From contig NC_081414.1 of assembly GCF_030272615.1 (NCBI RefSeq), positions 238,735,233-238,799,232 of the forward strand: DNA of 64,000 nt, in the 5' to 3' direction. The first letter of the stretch is position 1; each line of letters opens with the position of its first letter. A program made the translations under genes and the position numbers. The notes under the pieces are model-generated. The model worked only from the letters and a program-made list of their open reading frames with translations, made no database searches and was not told where the DNA came from. Below are positions 9,156-20,290 of this stretch, one piece after another. The DNA is from Cryptomeria japonica (Eukaryota; Streptophyta; Pinopsida; Cupressales; Cupressaceae).

Positions 9156-10560
9156 TGTTGTAAGACAAATAGGATTCCCTATCAAACGGATTCAGATGAC
9201 TCATTTTCTGTTAGGCTGTAATAACAAGTGAAAGCAAAGCCTCAACGAATCACGAGTAACAAGATTTATAAACTGAAACCATAGTGGGTTGTATTTATAT
9301 CAGCTTGTCATGCAGATTAACCAATTAAAACACTTTGCCTCTTCAAGATATAAAGAAAGAAACATCCTGAATAGGTTAACTACCATTTCTTTATAGGTCT
9401 GAAATACTAATATTCAACAACAACTTCAAAGATTTATCGTACAATACATAGACCAACTATAAACCTATGGAAGAGAGGGTACAAAAATAAAATATTGTTT
9501 ATCAATGTCCCCACAATCCGTGCTAGAACAATTAATGGGATAGGTGACAGGTTGGAGGTGTAGATTGAGATAGGAGTAGACTGAAATCCAGTTGTATCCA
9601 AGAAAGATCAGGTTTTAAGTTAGTCTTTAATGTTGAAGATTGACAATAGATATGGGAGAAATGGACATATTAAGAAAGGCAGTGAGTAATTGGGATTATC
9701 TTCCAACATATCTGAAGCTTCTTTCTTATTAGTTTTTAGCAATCAAAATCATCTTTATTAGTGGGATTCATATTACGATATAATATTAGAATTTAATTGC
9801 ATAATTGTTGAGTTAAATTGGTTCACTCATATATCATGAGTAGTGGTTCAAATGAACAGATATCTAGTGAGGTGATGCATACATGACTGAAGCATCAAGA
9901 CTTCCTAAGAGTAGGTCACCCATCCTAATACTTTTTCTGACTCAAACATGAGAAACTCCATGATTAAGTATGCTTAGATTGAAGTAATACTGAGATGACT
10001 GACCTCATGCAAAGTTCCAATACTTCATTAATCAAACCATCTTAAATACATTCATCAGAATTATATATTGATCAGATTCTTTTATATAACAACTTAATTC
10101 TTAAACTCCCACCAAAGCTTTCTATTGTATTGTAAGATTGATAGCGAGTGCTTTATAAAATTTGTCCGCCTAATGTATTTCACAAAGTCTACCATGATAT
10201 GCCAAAGGTCACAAAATGCATGCATCATTAAGTAAAACCCCCATGAAAAGTAAAACCTATCAACCTTTCAATTAGATCTAGGCTTTCAATTAGATCTAGG
10301 CTAACCCAAAGAATAATAAACTTGTTAAAAATTTGTAACAAGTACCTCTAGCCATTCAGGAGCATCCAAATTAATTCCTGAGGAGTCAGAGAAATGATCA
10401 CAAAGTATTGATAATGCTACTGTTGCTTCCATCTTCACCATTAGAACTAACACTCTGATATGATGCATTAGTATAACGAGCAAAACTAACATAACAGGAG
10501 CACTAGCAACTTCCAGTACATTTATTACATTCTGGTATTTGACTGTTGTATTTTTGGGCT
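9156..10560 (-). repeat. Copia-like LTR, copy II, with 5S rRNA-like insert
   Basis: Aligns with copy I from TGTTGTAAGAC (9156) through TATTTATA (9292-9299, TATA box on the complement) and the 5S-like block (9890-10029) to about 10327. It then shares further sequence with copy III only (CCTCTAGCCATT, CTTCCATCTTCACCATTAGAACTAAC). The upper limit is therefore approximate. The adjacent primer-binding-site-like motif at 9133-9144 fixes the likely orientation as minus. The open minus frame 10325-10708 (127 codons) is within this repeat and has no recognisable domain. Confidence 0.5.
9890..10029. repeat. 5S rRNA-like head-to-head sequence, copy II
   Basis: Same structure as at 4.76 kb: complement of the 5S 3' third (CTTCCTAAGAGTAGGTCACC then CATCCTAATA), a short T-rich spacer, then forward 5S-like sequence (GAAACTCC, GATTAAGTATGCTTAG, AGTAATACTGAGATGACTGACC). 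Independent survival in two copies shows that it belongs to the repeat and did not arise by chance. Confidence 0.68.
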
Positions 10561-11093
10561 TGTTTTTTGATACTGTCTCCTCCACACTGTTACCTCCACT
10601 GCATTGGTTTTCAGAGATTCCACCAAATGAATATTTTTGTTGTTCAGTATCCAGCCTAACTTCAATTACAATGTTAAGTACCTCCAACAAAATACTAACA
10701 GCGGTCAATCAAGAAGATATTAAAACAAAATAATATTTTACAATAATATTATAATATCAAAAAAGAGGTCTGAGAATTTACATTACTTAGATAGAATGAG
10801 TAAAGAAAGTTTTTGTTTTGAAAATAATAGTAAAATCTTAAATTTTTAGGTTGTTAAATTAATATGATTTTTTTCTTATGTAGAAAATTAGAGAGATGAG
10901 TAAAACAAAGCTTTTTAAGAAAATGATAGTGAACTTTAATCTTTCAGATTCAAAAAATTATGAATTGATTAAAAATAGGATTAGCCCTAACAAATAAATA
11001 TATGAATTTAAAAGAAGATTGAAATTACATTATAGTAGATGTAATAGAAAATAATCATAAAATAAAATTTGAAACTCAACTTCTGAAAGATCA

Positions 11094-11835
11094 AATAAAG
11101 TATTGATGCAGATAGATGAATGTGGTTGCTCAAGATTCTTAGAGAATGACTTTAAGATCAAGATGAGCTGACCATCAAATGGACATTAGTACAATATGAT
11201 ACAAGAAGATGTCTAAATGGGACGAGAGGCATCTTTAAATTGAATTCTCAATAGGACAACCAAACGCTAGGATTAAGCGGTATAGTGGATGGTTATGATT
11301 AAATGAGGATTAGGGTTATGCTAGAAAGTTGTACTCATGTGGCAAGTGTCAGATGATAAACAACATATAGGGCTTAGGATAAGGGTAGGGAGTATTCTTA
11401 TAGGAATGACCAAGATTAAGAGGTTTAAGTTAAAATGGATGGATAGGATATAAAGTTAGTTTGACTTTTGGGAAGGTGTCCAAGTTTAATGAATTAGGGA
11501 CAAGGCTTAGTTAAATATGTGAAGCAGAAAAGGTGGGACGCTTGTTAAATAACTACGAATTTCAATTATGAACCATGTGAACACAATGAGGGGTGAGGAT
11601 TGAATAGACGAAGATTAAGGTAAAATGAGAATTTGTTAAATTAAATAGCTACATTTTTAATTTAGCTATTTAAAGGTGAAATTAATTAAATAAATAAATC
11701 ATATTTATTTCATTTAGGATTTTGGGGTAGAAAAAGGGATTAATTAAGGAAGTAATGTATATATATGTAAATAATTGGTTTAGGGTAGGCTAAAATTAGG
11801 TGTGGGTAGGCAGTGGACAATGTTAGGTATCTACA
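11094..11835 (-). repeat. Gypsy-type LTR (a)
   Basis: On the minus strand it starts TGTAGATACCTAA at 11835, directly after a purine-rich tract (complement of 11836-11850: AAAAGGGGAAAAA), and ends GATCTTTCA at 11094, giving TG...CA termini and 742 bp. This matches the LTR at 39084-39802. TATA-like sequence lies near 11232-11240 on the complement. The GTGACA-N2-TGTCAC palindrome is present but mutated (11339-11352). The polypurine tract on the upper side makes this a 3' LTR of a minus-strand element. Confidence 0.68.
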
Positions 11836-12011
11836 TTTTTCCCCTTTTAGAGATGATGTTGCAAAAAGAAATCATTTCAAAGAAGATTATTTTGTAAGTT
11901 GTATTTTTACATGGAAAAAAATAGACATTTTAAAATTTTCTAGATGTTTTCAATAAATGTCTTTTATTTAGACATAGTTCCTATTATATTATTCTCTTAG
12001 TCACAATAGAA

Positions 12012-12360
12012 ATGGTTTTTATCCGGAAGATTAACAAACTTGAGGCTATGACTGAGGCTGACACTAGGGTAGAAAAATGGGTTATGGAGGAGAAGGACAA
12101 ATAGATTTGCGAAGCTGCAAGAAATATGGATTGTAAATTAGAGTATTGGTATAAAATTGTGGGATGCAAAAAGACCTCAGTGAGAAGGTGTCTCAAAGAA
12201 ATGAGAACAAGATTGTAATGGATATTAAGGAAGGCTAAGAGATCCTTAAGTGTAAAATCAAGGAGATGTGCAAGAGTAGCCAAGAGATGGTTTTGAAGAA
12301 TTTGGCTTCCCTATAGGATATTTAGGAGGAAATTGATTGTAGGAAAGCTAAGTAAAAGAG
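12012..12360 (+). pseudogene. Coiled-coil ORF remnant, copy in composite II
   Basis: Starts MVFIRKINKLEAMTEADTR and is collinear with the intact 68-codon frame at 60551-60757. In this copy an in-frame TAG follows EEKDK. After the shared stop, a second frame continues with a Lys/Glu-rich helix (IKEG, then KSSQEMVL-like). The product is helical and charged and has no catalytic motif. It lies on the strand opposite to the surrounding copia and LTR debris, so it is either a separate insertion or an antisense ORF. It resembles the coiled-coil tail of the ORF3 region at 52.6 kb only in general character. Confidence 0.4.
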
Positions 12361-12439
12361 ACATGCTATGTCTCCCTCTACTTTGAATGAAGCCCCTTTC
12401 TTCTATGGTTAAAGATACTCTGCATTCTTATTTCAATAA

Positions 12440-13877
12440 AAGAAATAAAGAAATATTCAGATTTCTTCCATTCTATCATTTGAATCAAATAAGTCCTCAA
12501 AATTAATTCTTTCAACTTGTGAATAACCTTTACATATAAGAATTGCCTAGTTTCTTACAAATTCTCCATCTTCATTTAGTTTGTTTCTATCCATTTGATT
12601 GCTATCACATTCTTGTTTGCTAGACTTGCTCCCAATTACCAAGTCTATTTTTTCTCAATTTGATTCAATTCTTCTTCCATTTCTTGTATCCAGTCGTCAT
12701 CCATGTTGTCATCATTAGATCTAGAATCAAATTTCCCAAAATCTTCATTTTTTTATGTCTATAGCTCATAAGGACTATTGCAACATTTCACTCATAGTTG
12801 TCCTCTATTAAGAATATGGACTTTAGTATGGAATGCTTGTTTCTAATAAATATGAGGTAGATTTTCCTCTTTTAACATTTTTCTTTCCCTGTGTCAAATA
12901 GTTCTATTTTTTTTTCTACTACTCCATTTTGCTAAGGAGTTCTAGAAGGAAATAGATGTCTCTTTATTCGATGTTCTTAATAAAAAATTCAAATTCATTT
13001 GAGGTAAAACTACCTCCTCTATCTAATGTTAGATAATTGATTCTACTATTCATTTTGTTTTCAACCATTGACACAAAAATCTTAAGCATACTAAATGCCT
13101 GTGAGTTTTTTCTTAACAATGTAACCCAACTCATCCTAGAGAAATCATCAATAAGTAACATGAAGCATCTTTCACCTTGAAGACTCTTTGTTTTTGTTAG
13201 TCTACACAAGTTAGTATTGACGAGCTCCAAAGATTTTGTAGAAGATAAGTCCTCAGTCTCAAACCTTGTCCTAGTTTACTTCCCAATCTAATTTTTTTTC
13301 CATAAGGTGTTTGTAGCATTGAAAATCTTTGGCATGTCTCTGATTGCATGCATAGAGCCAATCTTCACAAGATTCTCAAAGTTGATGTATCTCATTCTTT
13401 CGTTCCATATCAAAGATTTAATTGTTTGTCCTAGAAGATAGTTTATTTTATTATTTTCCCTTATGTTATATACATTTTCTTAAATTTGGTTTCCTTCTGC
13501 CACTAATATTCTAGATCTTGCCTTCCTAATTTCATAGCCCTTATAGTGAAAAGCGATATTGTTATCTTTCCTAAAAATTTGTATTGCATGGAGAAGATTG
13601 TTATTGAGACCCTTAGCATAGAGAATATCTTCTATATTGTTCTTCCCATCAATAGTTATTACTCCCTATCCAAAAATCATTTTAGAGGAGTCACCTTAAA
13701 TATAATTGTGCCTCCAATCCATTTCTCAAGATTGGTGAAATTACTTTTTTCACATGTCATGTGGTCAAAATAGATACTTTCATTCACCAAAGGGCTTTTA
13801 TCTTCTTTTGTATGGAAGCCAATCCACATAGGTATAGAGTTCTCAATATTATTGTTAGTCTCTTGGGCGCAAGACAC
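12440..13877 (-). mobile_element. Ty1/copia pol debris: protease, integrase and start of RT
   Basis: On the minus strand, in copia order: YFDHMTCEKSNFTNLEKW (about 13800-13740, a protease-end motif related to SG-HMT), a GAG-pre-integrase-like stretch with ILYAKGLNNN (about 13610), an integrase core (13230-12964) with CFMLLIDDFSRMSWV, a TLDRGG (consensus TDRGGE, so the first core Asp region is kept but the glutamate is lost) and NEFEFF, then RT N-terminal sequence (about 12600-12480) related to GEVVRNKARLVCKGYSQ. RT proper and RNase H are missing. Multiple stops separate the pieces. The insertion is long dead. Confidence 0.75.
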
Positions 13878-14913
13878 CTTAGTAAGATTTATAATATAAA
13901 TAAAATTATAACTTTTCTTTAGGGCTTCAACCCAAGGAAGAAAATAGACACTAAATAATTTGTTTAGGGCTTCAACCCAAGTTCATTACTCTTTCATAAT
14001 TACAACACTTATGGAAGGATGATTTAGCCTTAAATTAGCATGAATAGTTAATTACTCAAATGTAGCTACTTTTAGATCACTACCTCCAGTAAGCATTATA
14101 AATTTATTTACATACTTCCACACAACACACTAACATCACATAAAACTAATATCTGCATTTTCCCCCATTTCGAGACATGCATAACAGATTGAAATACATT
14201 AAGGAAAATAATTTCCACAACCAAATAAATTCCCAAGAGCAATCAAAATTCAAATTTGTAGATACAGAGAAGACAATCTTTTCTGAAAATAAAATGCAAA
14301 AGTAAGAGCCATCAACCTGCAATTCGCAAAACCAAAAATTGAAGTTGAAACCTGAAATTGTCGAGCCTTCTCAAATCAAAATCAAAATCCAATCTTCCAA
14401 ACCAAATTCGAAAGCCTCTCGCAATGATTTTCTGGATGATTAACCTGTGCACAGACCAACAAGCTAAAATAAATTCAAAAATTAAATTTTAGACTATAGT
14501 TTTTCCCACTAATAGAAAAATTCCAAAAACCATATATCTTACTTAGCTTTGCAAAGTTTGAAAAATACATAATATGAATATATATTTCTTACCTACTGAA
14601 TCAAGCCAACCAATTGAAAATAAGGGTAGGTAAAATAAATCAAACTCAATTACTTCAATATAGAAATGACAATCAATTAGGAAATACAAATATTTCCTTA
14701 AAATTAGATGGTAGGTTAAAATAATATTATTTACAAATAATATTCCATATTTTAATTAAATAATTCCCACACAATAATTTATAACTAATTATCATTATTC
14801 ATAATAACACCAATAAATAAATAAAATAAAATTAATTGAACTCAAATAAATAATTTAATCAAAATCAATAAATAAAGGTCATCTCAATAATAAATCAAAC
14901 AAATTAAATAATT
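13877..14913. repeat. AT-rich block R1, copy II
   Basis: Aligns with 5187-6475 and 61965-62640. On the minus strand it lies immediately upstream of the copia protease remnant, so it may be the 5' untranslated or LTR part of that element. It lacks the 81-bp duplication seen in copy I. The block ends at about 14913 where ORF3 sequence of the neighbouring LINE begins. Confidence 0.6.
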
Positions 14914-14924
14914 AGTTCGGATAT

Positions 14925-15640
14925 TTTGAGACATGGAGGTTATACTAGTCCATAGCCATATCAGACCCCTCTTCCTCCATCTCCATGTCAGACACAATTT
15001 GTACACCACACTTGGTCGAAGAATTGGGGGTTTTGACAATTGGGGAGGGTTTAACCTCATGATCTTTTGCAAGACCCCTCATGCCAGACACGGTTGTCAC
15101 AATTGTTGGCATGATTCACTAGGCTATTTTCAAGAAAAGATAACAAGTAGAAATGCAAACAAATTATTTTGTTATGCCTAAAATGATTCAATATCATCAA
15201 GTGGTAAGAGAAGATACTAGCATAGTTATCATCAAGTGCAATGTACCTCATTATCACTTTAGCCATATTTGCCGAAAGTGATTGCAGGTCCTTCTTGTTA
15301 TAACCATTGTCCACCATCTTTCACACCCTATTTCTCTCACTTTTTTTTGTCGAAGTAGGCCGAATGGCTTCTTTCCTCGCCTTCTTATTTCTATAAAACT
15401 TCTTACCATCCATCTGCAAGCTAGTTATCTCCGCAATGAAGGCTTTGTATATTCTAAACTCTGCTCCAAAAACTGTGAGGATACATTTCTTCCAATTATT
15501 CACAAAATCCTCTATCATTTTTGGGTCATTGCCATGAAGCCTCTTGAGATATGACACAAGACAACCATTAGTAATCTCCATCCACAACTTCCTATTATTT
15601 TCCCATTTCTTATAGGAAGTAGACTCTATTCTAGTTTTGT
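14925..15640 (-). pseudogene. ORF3-like unknown protein, truncated copy
   Basis: Minus-strand translation gives KKWENNRKLWMEITNG, LKRLHG, FVNNWKKCILTVFG, FIAEITSLQMDGKKFYRNKK (15620-15380), then in another frame MRYIALDDNYASIFSYHL, ILNHFRHNK and HFYLLSFLENSL (15260-15110). The copy at 40.08-41.66 kb has the same order with the same spacing, so this is a real protein family. Here it is broken at about 15320 and ends near 14925, where the acidic MEMEEEGS-like stretch is still visible. It follows a LINE RNase H fragment in the same orientation. I do not recognise the domain; its layout recalls plant transposon-associated N-terminal domains, but that is a guess. Confidence 0.65.
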
Positions 15641-15786
15641 AACATCCTATAAATAGTATACCTTTGTAAAATTGGGTGTAAGAATAAAACCCAAACCAAG
15701 GCAATGAAAACCCAGACAAAAAAGAAATCTCTAGAAAAATTGGTTTTAAAATTCGAACCCAAATCCCATGAAAGGTCATTACTCAT

Positions 15787-16195
15787 TCAATAATTTGTCA
15801 TCATTAATGTGATATGATTGGCCAATACATTCAATGTCCTTGCTTTCAAGTCAAGCAATTGTATTGGGAAAGTTTCCCTTGCCGTCCACCACCGTATGTC
15901 CACATAATCTACACCAATGTTCACCAAGTGGTCCGCTAGCATGTCACCTTCCCGATTAACATGGGAAATTTTGAATTTGTCCAATTCTATAATCATGATG
16001 TGGCACTCTTGAATTAACTTCTTGATAGTCTATCTAGGCTCAGTATGTTTACTCACACATCTAATGATGTTATGTGAATCACTCTCAAGCCACACTTTAT
16101 TGAACCCTTCTTTGATAGTCATGGTTAACCCAATGTAATTATTTTTTTCCTTAATAAAGTAGTTTGTTAGGGTGCCAGTGGGAGTGCCACCACTG
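15787..16195 (-). mobile_element. LINE RNase H C-terminal fragment
   Basis: Minus-strand sequence contains an ESDSHN-like stretch (about 16080; the second Asp of the RNase H DED triad), then FKISHVNREGDMLADHLVNIG (15965-15900), the HVxREGNxxAD signature of plant RVT_3-type RNase H domains carrying the His and last Asp. It ends WWTARETFP. The 5' part (first Asp and Glu) lies in a broken stretch up to 16195; zf-RVT and RT are absent. ORF3 follows after about 150 bp. Confidence 0.7.
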
Positions 16196-16254
16196 AAACA
16201 AGCCTACCATTGTGGTCATGAGAAACTCTCCCACAACCAGCTAGCCTAGGAATA

Positions 16255-16545
16255 CTCTCATCACAACATCATGTTAAATACTATAAAAAAGGAAAATATA
16301 AAGAATCCCTAGGAGTATGAGAAAATATTAAGTCTATCATAAAAAAGATGTTGCTAGTTCTTTGAAATTTACTCCTACAAGTATAGGAGGTGTGACGATA
16401 AAATATTAAATCTACAAATTAGCACCCTTAAAAAAAAGCCTCACTATCAATCACACCTTGTTCAAGAACCATGATAGGGAAAGATTGAGTGCAAGGAAGA
16501 GGCAAATTCTCTTTCCACACAAAGGATGGTTGGTGTAATAGCACT
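16255..16545. repeat. Dispersed repeat shared with 43.0-43.26 kb
   Basis: Shares ordered stretches with 42985-43265, for example AAGATTGAGTGCAAGGAAGA, CACCCTTAAA and the GAGTATGAGAAAATATTAAG-like run. Both copies lie next to LINE ends carrying ORF3, on the 5' side of those LINEs. The copy at 42.94 kb begins with TGTTGGAATATGG, a plausible LTR start, so this may be a decayed copia LTR. Confidence 0.45.
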
Positions 16546-16599
16546 TTTATCCAATGACTTAATTAAGTAATTACAGTGAAAGTAACTTTGACATAGAGT

Positions 16600-18065
16600 A
16601 AATACAAGAAATGATGAGCAGGATTGGAAGCATCCATAGGAGTGCGACTAGGGTTTCTATTGGGGGGGTAGATGATCCAAGGGAAGGTGATGATGATGGT
16701 GAGGAGGACATTTACTCCACTCTTCCCCTTTCTTTTTCTCTGTTCCTATCCCTTTCCCTATGTCATTGCCCTTGGTTCTCTGTCATTTGTCTTTCTATTT
16801 GTGGGTTATGGTTTGGTGCAGAGATGAAAGAAGGTGGTTGCGGAGGTGACTGAGGTGTTTTTGGTGGCAGATGGTGTTGTTTTGTGGTGCTTGGGTTTCG
16901 ATGCAAACACCCCTGTGTCGACCTAATTTTTTGATGCTGCTGCGGCCATTGTGCTACGTTAGTAGGTGTTTGTGGATACTGAAGGTATATCTCTATTTAT
17001 TGTGGGTGCCCTATTGGTCTTCAATTTTTATTTTATTTATTCTTCTCATAGAGGTGGATGTGGTGTGGAGGGTCTTTCTAATGGAAGGGTGTAGAGGTGG
17101 AAACGATGTAGTGTGTTTTTCTGCCAAGAAGTTTTATTGCGGCAAACTTCCATCACGAACAAGGTTTTGTGCTTTAATGACTACTGGGAGGGTGATCCTC
17201 TGGTTCTTGGAGGAGGGTTTGTTTGGGAGGTGTTGCGCCCCTATGCCAAGGGTGTTGTTGCTCTGGTTTTATCTGGATGCAGAGTAGGTGTTTGGGATCT
17301 GGCTGGAGCTCCCACAACCTAGCTCATCATTGGCATTTTGGGCTCATTACTCCTTCCAAGTTATTTTTTTCCCTCAAAGTGGTCTTTGTTATTACAAGGG
17401 GCCTCTATGTGTGGGGTCTATTTTTTCTTGTTTTGTAGCCTTTTGGGGTTTCCTCTTTTTTTTGTTATCTTTTTCATGAGAATCTCTAGTTTTGTTTAGA
17501 GTTTGTTTGTTCTACCTTTATCTATAAGTTTTATTGAGGCAGATCATTCTTCTACTGAGGCGAAAAATTATGGGTTGAGTTTAGTCGAACAGATCCTGTT
17601 GGGGGCTTTCAATGCCCTATTTTTCAAGGTCAGATGGTTGATTGTTGATTTCTCTTTGTTGCTAGGATTTTGTCCTGTTCTCATATAGAGGTGGAGATCT
17701 TGGTTAAGCTTATATTCTTGGAGTTGGAATGGTGCAAGCCTCTTCTTCAAGTTTTGGTTTTGGGATCCTTCTTAAAGACTAGATATCTAGCAAAGCGTTA
17801 TGGTCCTAGATATTGGTTGCTAGACTTTGGTTAGTTGTATGAAGCTTTGTTCTCTCCGCTAATAGATGGTTTCCATCTTTTTAGGCCCTATTGAGGTGGT
17901 TCCCCATCCTATTGAGGTGGAAAGGTACTTTTCTATTAGAGGTGCGACTATTAGATGCTTTGAGGTTGTTCGATTCATCTTGGTGGTTTTTGGAGCCATT
18001 ACAAAATGCAAATCAAAGGTTAGGGGAGTCTTTAAAAATCCTCATTGATGCTCTGCAAAAAGGAT
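16600..18065 (+). mobile_element. G/T-rich LINE-tail-like sequence, left part
   Basis: Composition changes sharply to G/T-rich (TTGGTTGTG, TTTTGGGG runs) with several short hydrophobic open frames that look like low-complexity translation, not proteins. Together with 19575-20290 it resembles the long G/T-rich 3' untranslated regions of plant LINEs, and the right part ends with a run ending CTAATAAAAACA. No RT motif is visible, so the assignment is weak. A solo LTR splits it. Confidence 0.35.
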
Positions 18066-19574
18066 TGTTAGGATATTGTCAAGATAAATACAAACACACA
18101 AGCAACAAAACCAAGTGTTAGTGTTAGAAACCACAAATCAAATACTATCCTAAGCAAGCATATCAAGAGAGACACAAAACATAAGATAGAAAGCTTAATA
18201 AATCTAAGAAATGTAATAAGACATCTCCAAATGCACTCCACCATGTTTGTACCTACTCCTCCCTTGTTCTTCTCCTCTCCAAGCTCCCAAATGAGTGTAG
18301 CTCTTAGTATCTTTTTTTACCATTTTAGATTTCTTATGGAGGTTCAAGATTGTAGAATGAAAGGTTATGAGAATGAAAATGTGAATAAGCTAAAACAAGA
18401 TATTATCTAATTATCTAATATTAATTTTAGCTCAAAATGACAAATTTAGATGATTATGCCAAATGCTCTCTAAATTTCACTATAAACTAGATGCATACAA
18501 AATTTCAAGATTATAGATGTGCTTGAGAATGCTTGAGGAGTTGAAAACGAGGAATGTGAGCTCTATTTATAGGTAAAATGGAGCAATGGAGGGTTGAGAT
18601 TCAGTAATCTCAACAAGGGTTAGGATTGAAGGGTTTATGATCCATGTGAGGACTTTCAATCCAATCCCAGGATAACAAATGTCAACAAGAGATGGGTTGA
18701 GAGGAGAGGGAATAATCATTAAATACTTTGACATGATTTGAAAGTTAACTTGGCAGGTAAGGTTAATGTTGAGTTGAATGAATAAAACCATTATCCAATA
18801 AATAATGCCTTTATTCAATGGATAAACTCTTATGCAAGAGTTAGTGAGGATAACCATGGTCAAAGCAATAACTGCTTGAGGAGACATATGGGTTAAATGG
18901 AGATTGAGTTAGAGAGAAAGTCTCTAACCATGTGGGTGAGTTTATTTAACCATAAATGGTTATGTAAGAGCCATTAATGGTCATGTAAGAGCCATTAGTG
19001 GTTTGGAAGACTTTAGAGGTTAGGTTGTTGAACACATAAAGCATTAAATGCTTTTCTAATACTTTGGAGGCTTTGAGAAGTGACTTCAAGCTGCTTAGGA
19101 ATGTGAGAATAATTAGGGGATGAGATTAGATTAATTAGGAGGGGTTAGAAAAATTTAGAAAGTGGTTAGAAGAGTCTAGAAGGGGATTTAGGATTGCAAG
19201 TGGGTTTGGTGGGTGAGGAAAAATATGATTTAAATTAAAATAAAATTAATTTATTTCCATTGTGGTTGCAACTTGTATTTGTAGGACAATACAAGTGGGG
19301 GGGTAGTTTAGGGATTTAAATAAATATTTAATTTATTTATTTTAAAAGAGGAAAGGGGTTAAATTAAATAAATATGATTTATTTATTTAATTGGTTTAGA
19401 GGTGTGGTTTAATGAATTAATTTAAATAAATTAGATAATTTATTTAGTTAATAGTAGAAGGGTTTGAGGATGAATTAATTAAATGTTAATTTAATTAACT
19501 ATTGGCTAGTGGATAAATAATCAAATAAATAGTTAATATTCATTTAATTAAATGGATAGATTTATGTTACTACA
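18066..19574 (-). repeat. 1.5-kb solo LTR
   Basis: Minus strand starts TGTAGTAACATAAATC at 19574 and ends ATATCCTAACA at 18066, giving TG...CA termini over 1509 bp. A strong TATA box (CTATAAATAG on the complement) lies at 18563-18572, leaving about 500 bp of R-U5, sensible for an LTR. Neither end is followed by a primer binding site or polypurine tract, and the flanks on both sides look like the same G/T-rich sequence, so it is a solo LTR. No matching 5-bp target duplication was seen, which lowers confidence in the exact ends. Confidence 0.6.
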
Positions 19575-20290
19575 CCCATATTTCTATGTGGGTTGAGGGA
19601 GCCCGTAAAAACCCTCTTGGTTTCTTTGGCGCCTTCTCAAAACTTTGTTTCCTAGATTGGTCCTTCATGTTGTTCCGTTGTGATCTAGGCTTCTTTTGGT
19701 TGTGAGAGCCTTTCAAAACCCACTCTTTTGGTTGGTTGTGGGAGCCTCATAAAACCCACATTCAAGGTTGAGGGAGCCTAGAAAAACACTAAGTATTGTG
19801 TTCTTATCAACGATAGGCTGGATGTTGGCAATTTTCAGGGCCCATTTTGCCCAATGTTTGGTTCTAGTTAGGTTCAGGTGTTGTTTTGGAGAGATTGGAG
19901 TATTTTTTACAGGTTAAGGCAACCTTGGAAAACTCTTCTTGTTGGCTAAGGGTGCTTGGTAAACCTTTGTGTTCAGCTTTTAGATCTATAGTTTGATGTC
20001 TTAGATCTGTTGTTTGTGCCAACCTGGGTTGTATTTCATATTATTTTTCTATGGATAGCATATGGTTTGTTGTGGCTACTTTGTTTTTGTAGCTTCTTTT
20101 GCCTCTGATGTTGTAATGTCTGACTCTTCTTGTGAGGTGGTGGCTAGGCTACTTATTCTCCTTGATATATCTTCCTACAGTGTCTATTTCTTGGTTCCGA
20201 ATCCATGAAAAATCCAAGGGTTTCAAGTCCCTTTAGAACATTTTGTTTGGTCTTTTGGTCTCCTCAAATCCTATTTATGCTAATAAAAAC
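19575..20290 (+). mobile_element. LINE-tail-like sequence, right part, with GGGAGCC/AAAACCC motif repeats
   Basis: Contains spaced copies of a motif of the form GAGGGAGCC-N4-AAAACCC (about 19597, 19695, 19740, 19770), interspersed with G/T-rich text. Ends near 20290 in TATTTATGCTAATAAAAACA, like a LINE 3' end with AATAAA-like signal. Read through the solo LTR, this continues 16600-18065. Confidence 0.4.

Noticed and set aside
10325-10708. 127-codon minus frame as a gene
   Set aside because: It lies in the copia-like LTR and its counterpart in copy III (37.6-37.9 kb) is not open in the same frame, so there is no sign of constraint.
16611-17688. Chain of hydrophobic plus-strand frames as genes
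   Set aside because: G/T-rich sequence gives Leu/Phe/Trp/Val-rich frames by composition; no start context, splice sites or motifs support genes.
18066-19574. Target-site duplication of the solo LTR
   Set aside because: Flanking pentamers (AGGAT and CCCAT) do not match, so no duplication is claimed.
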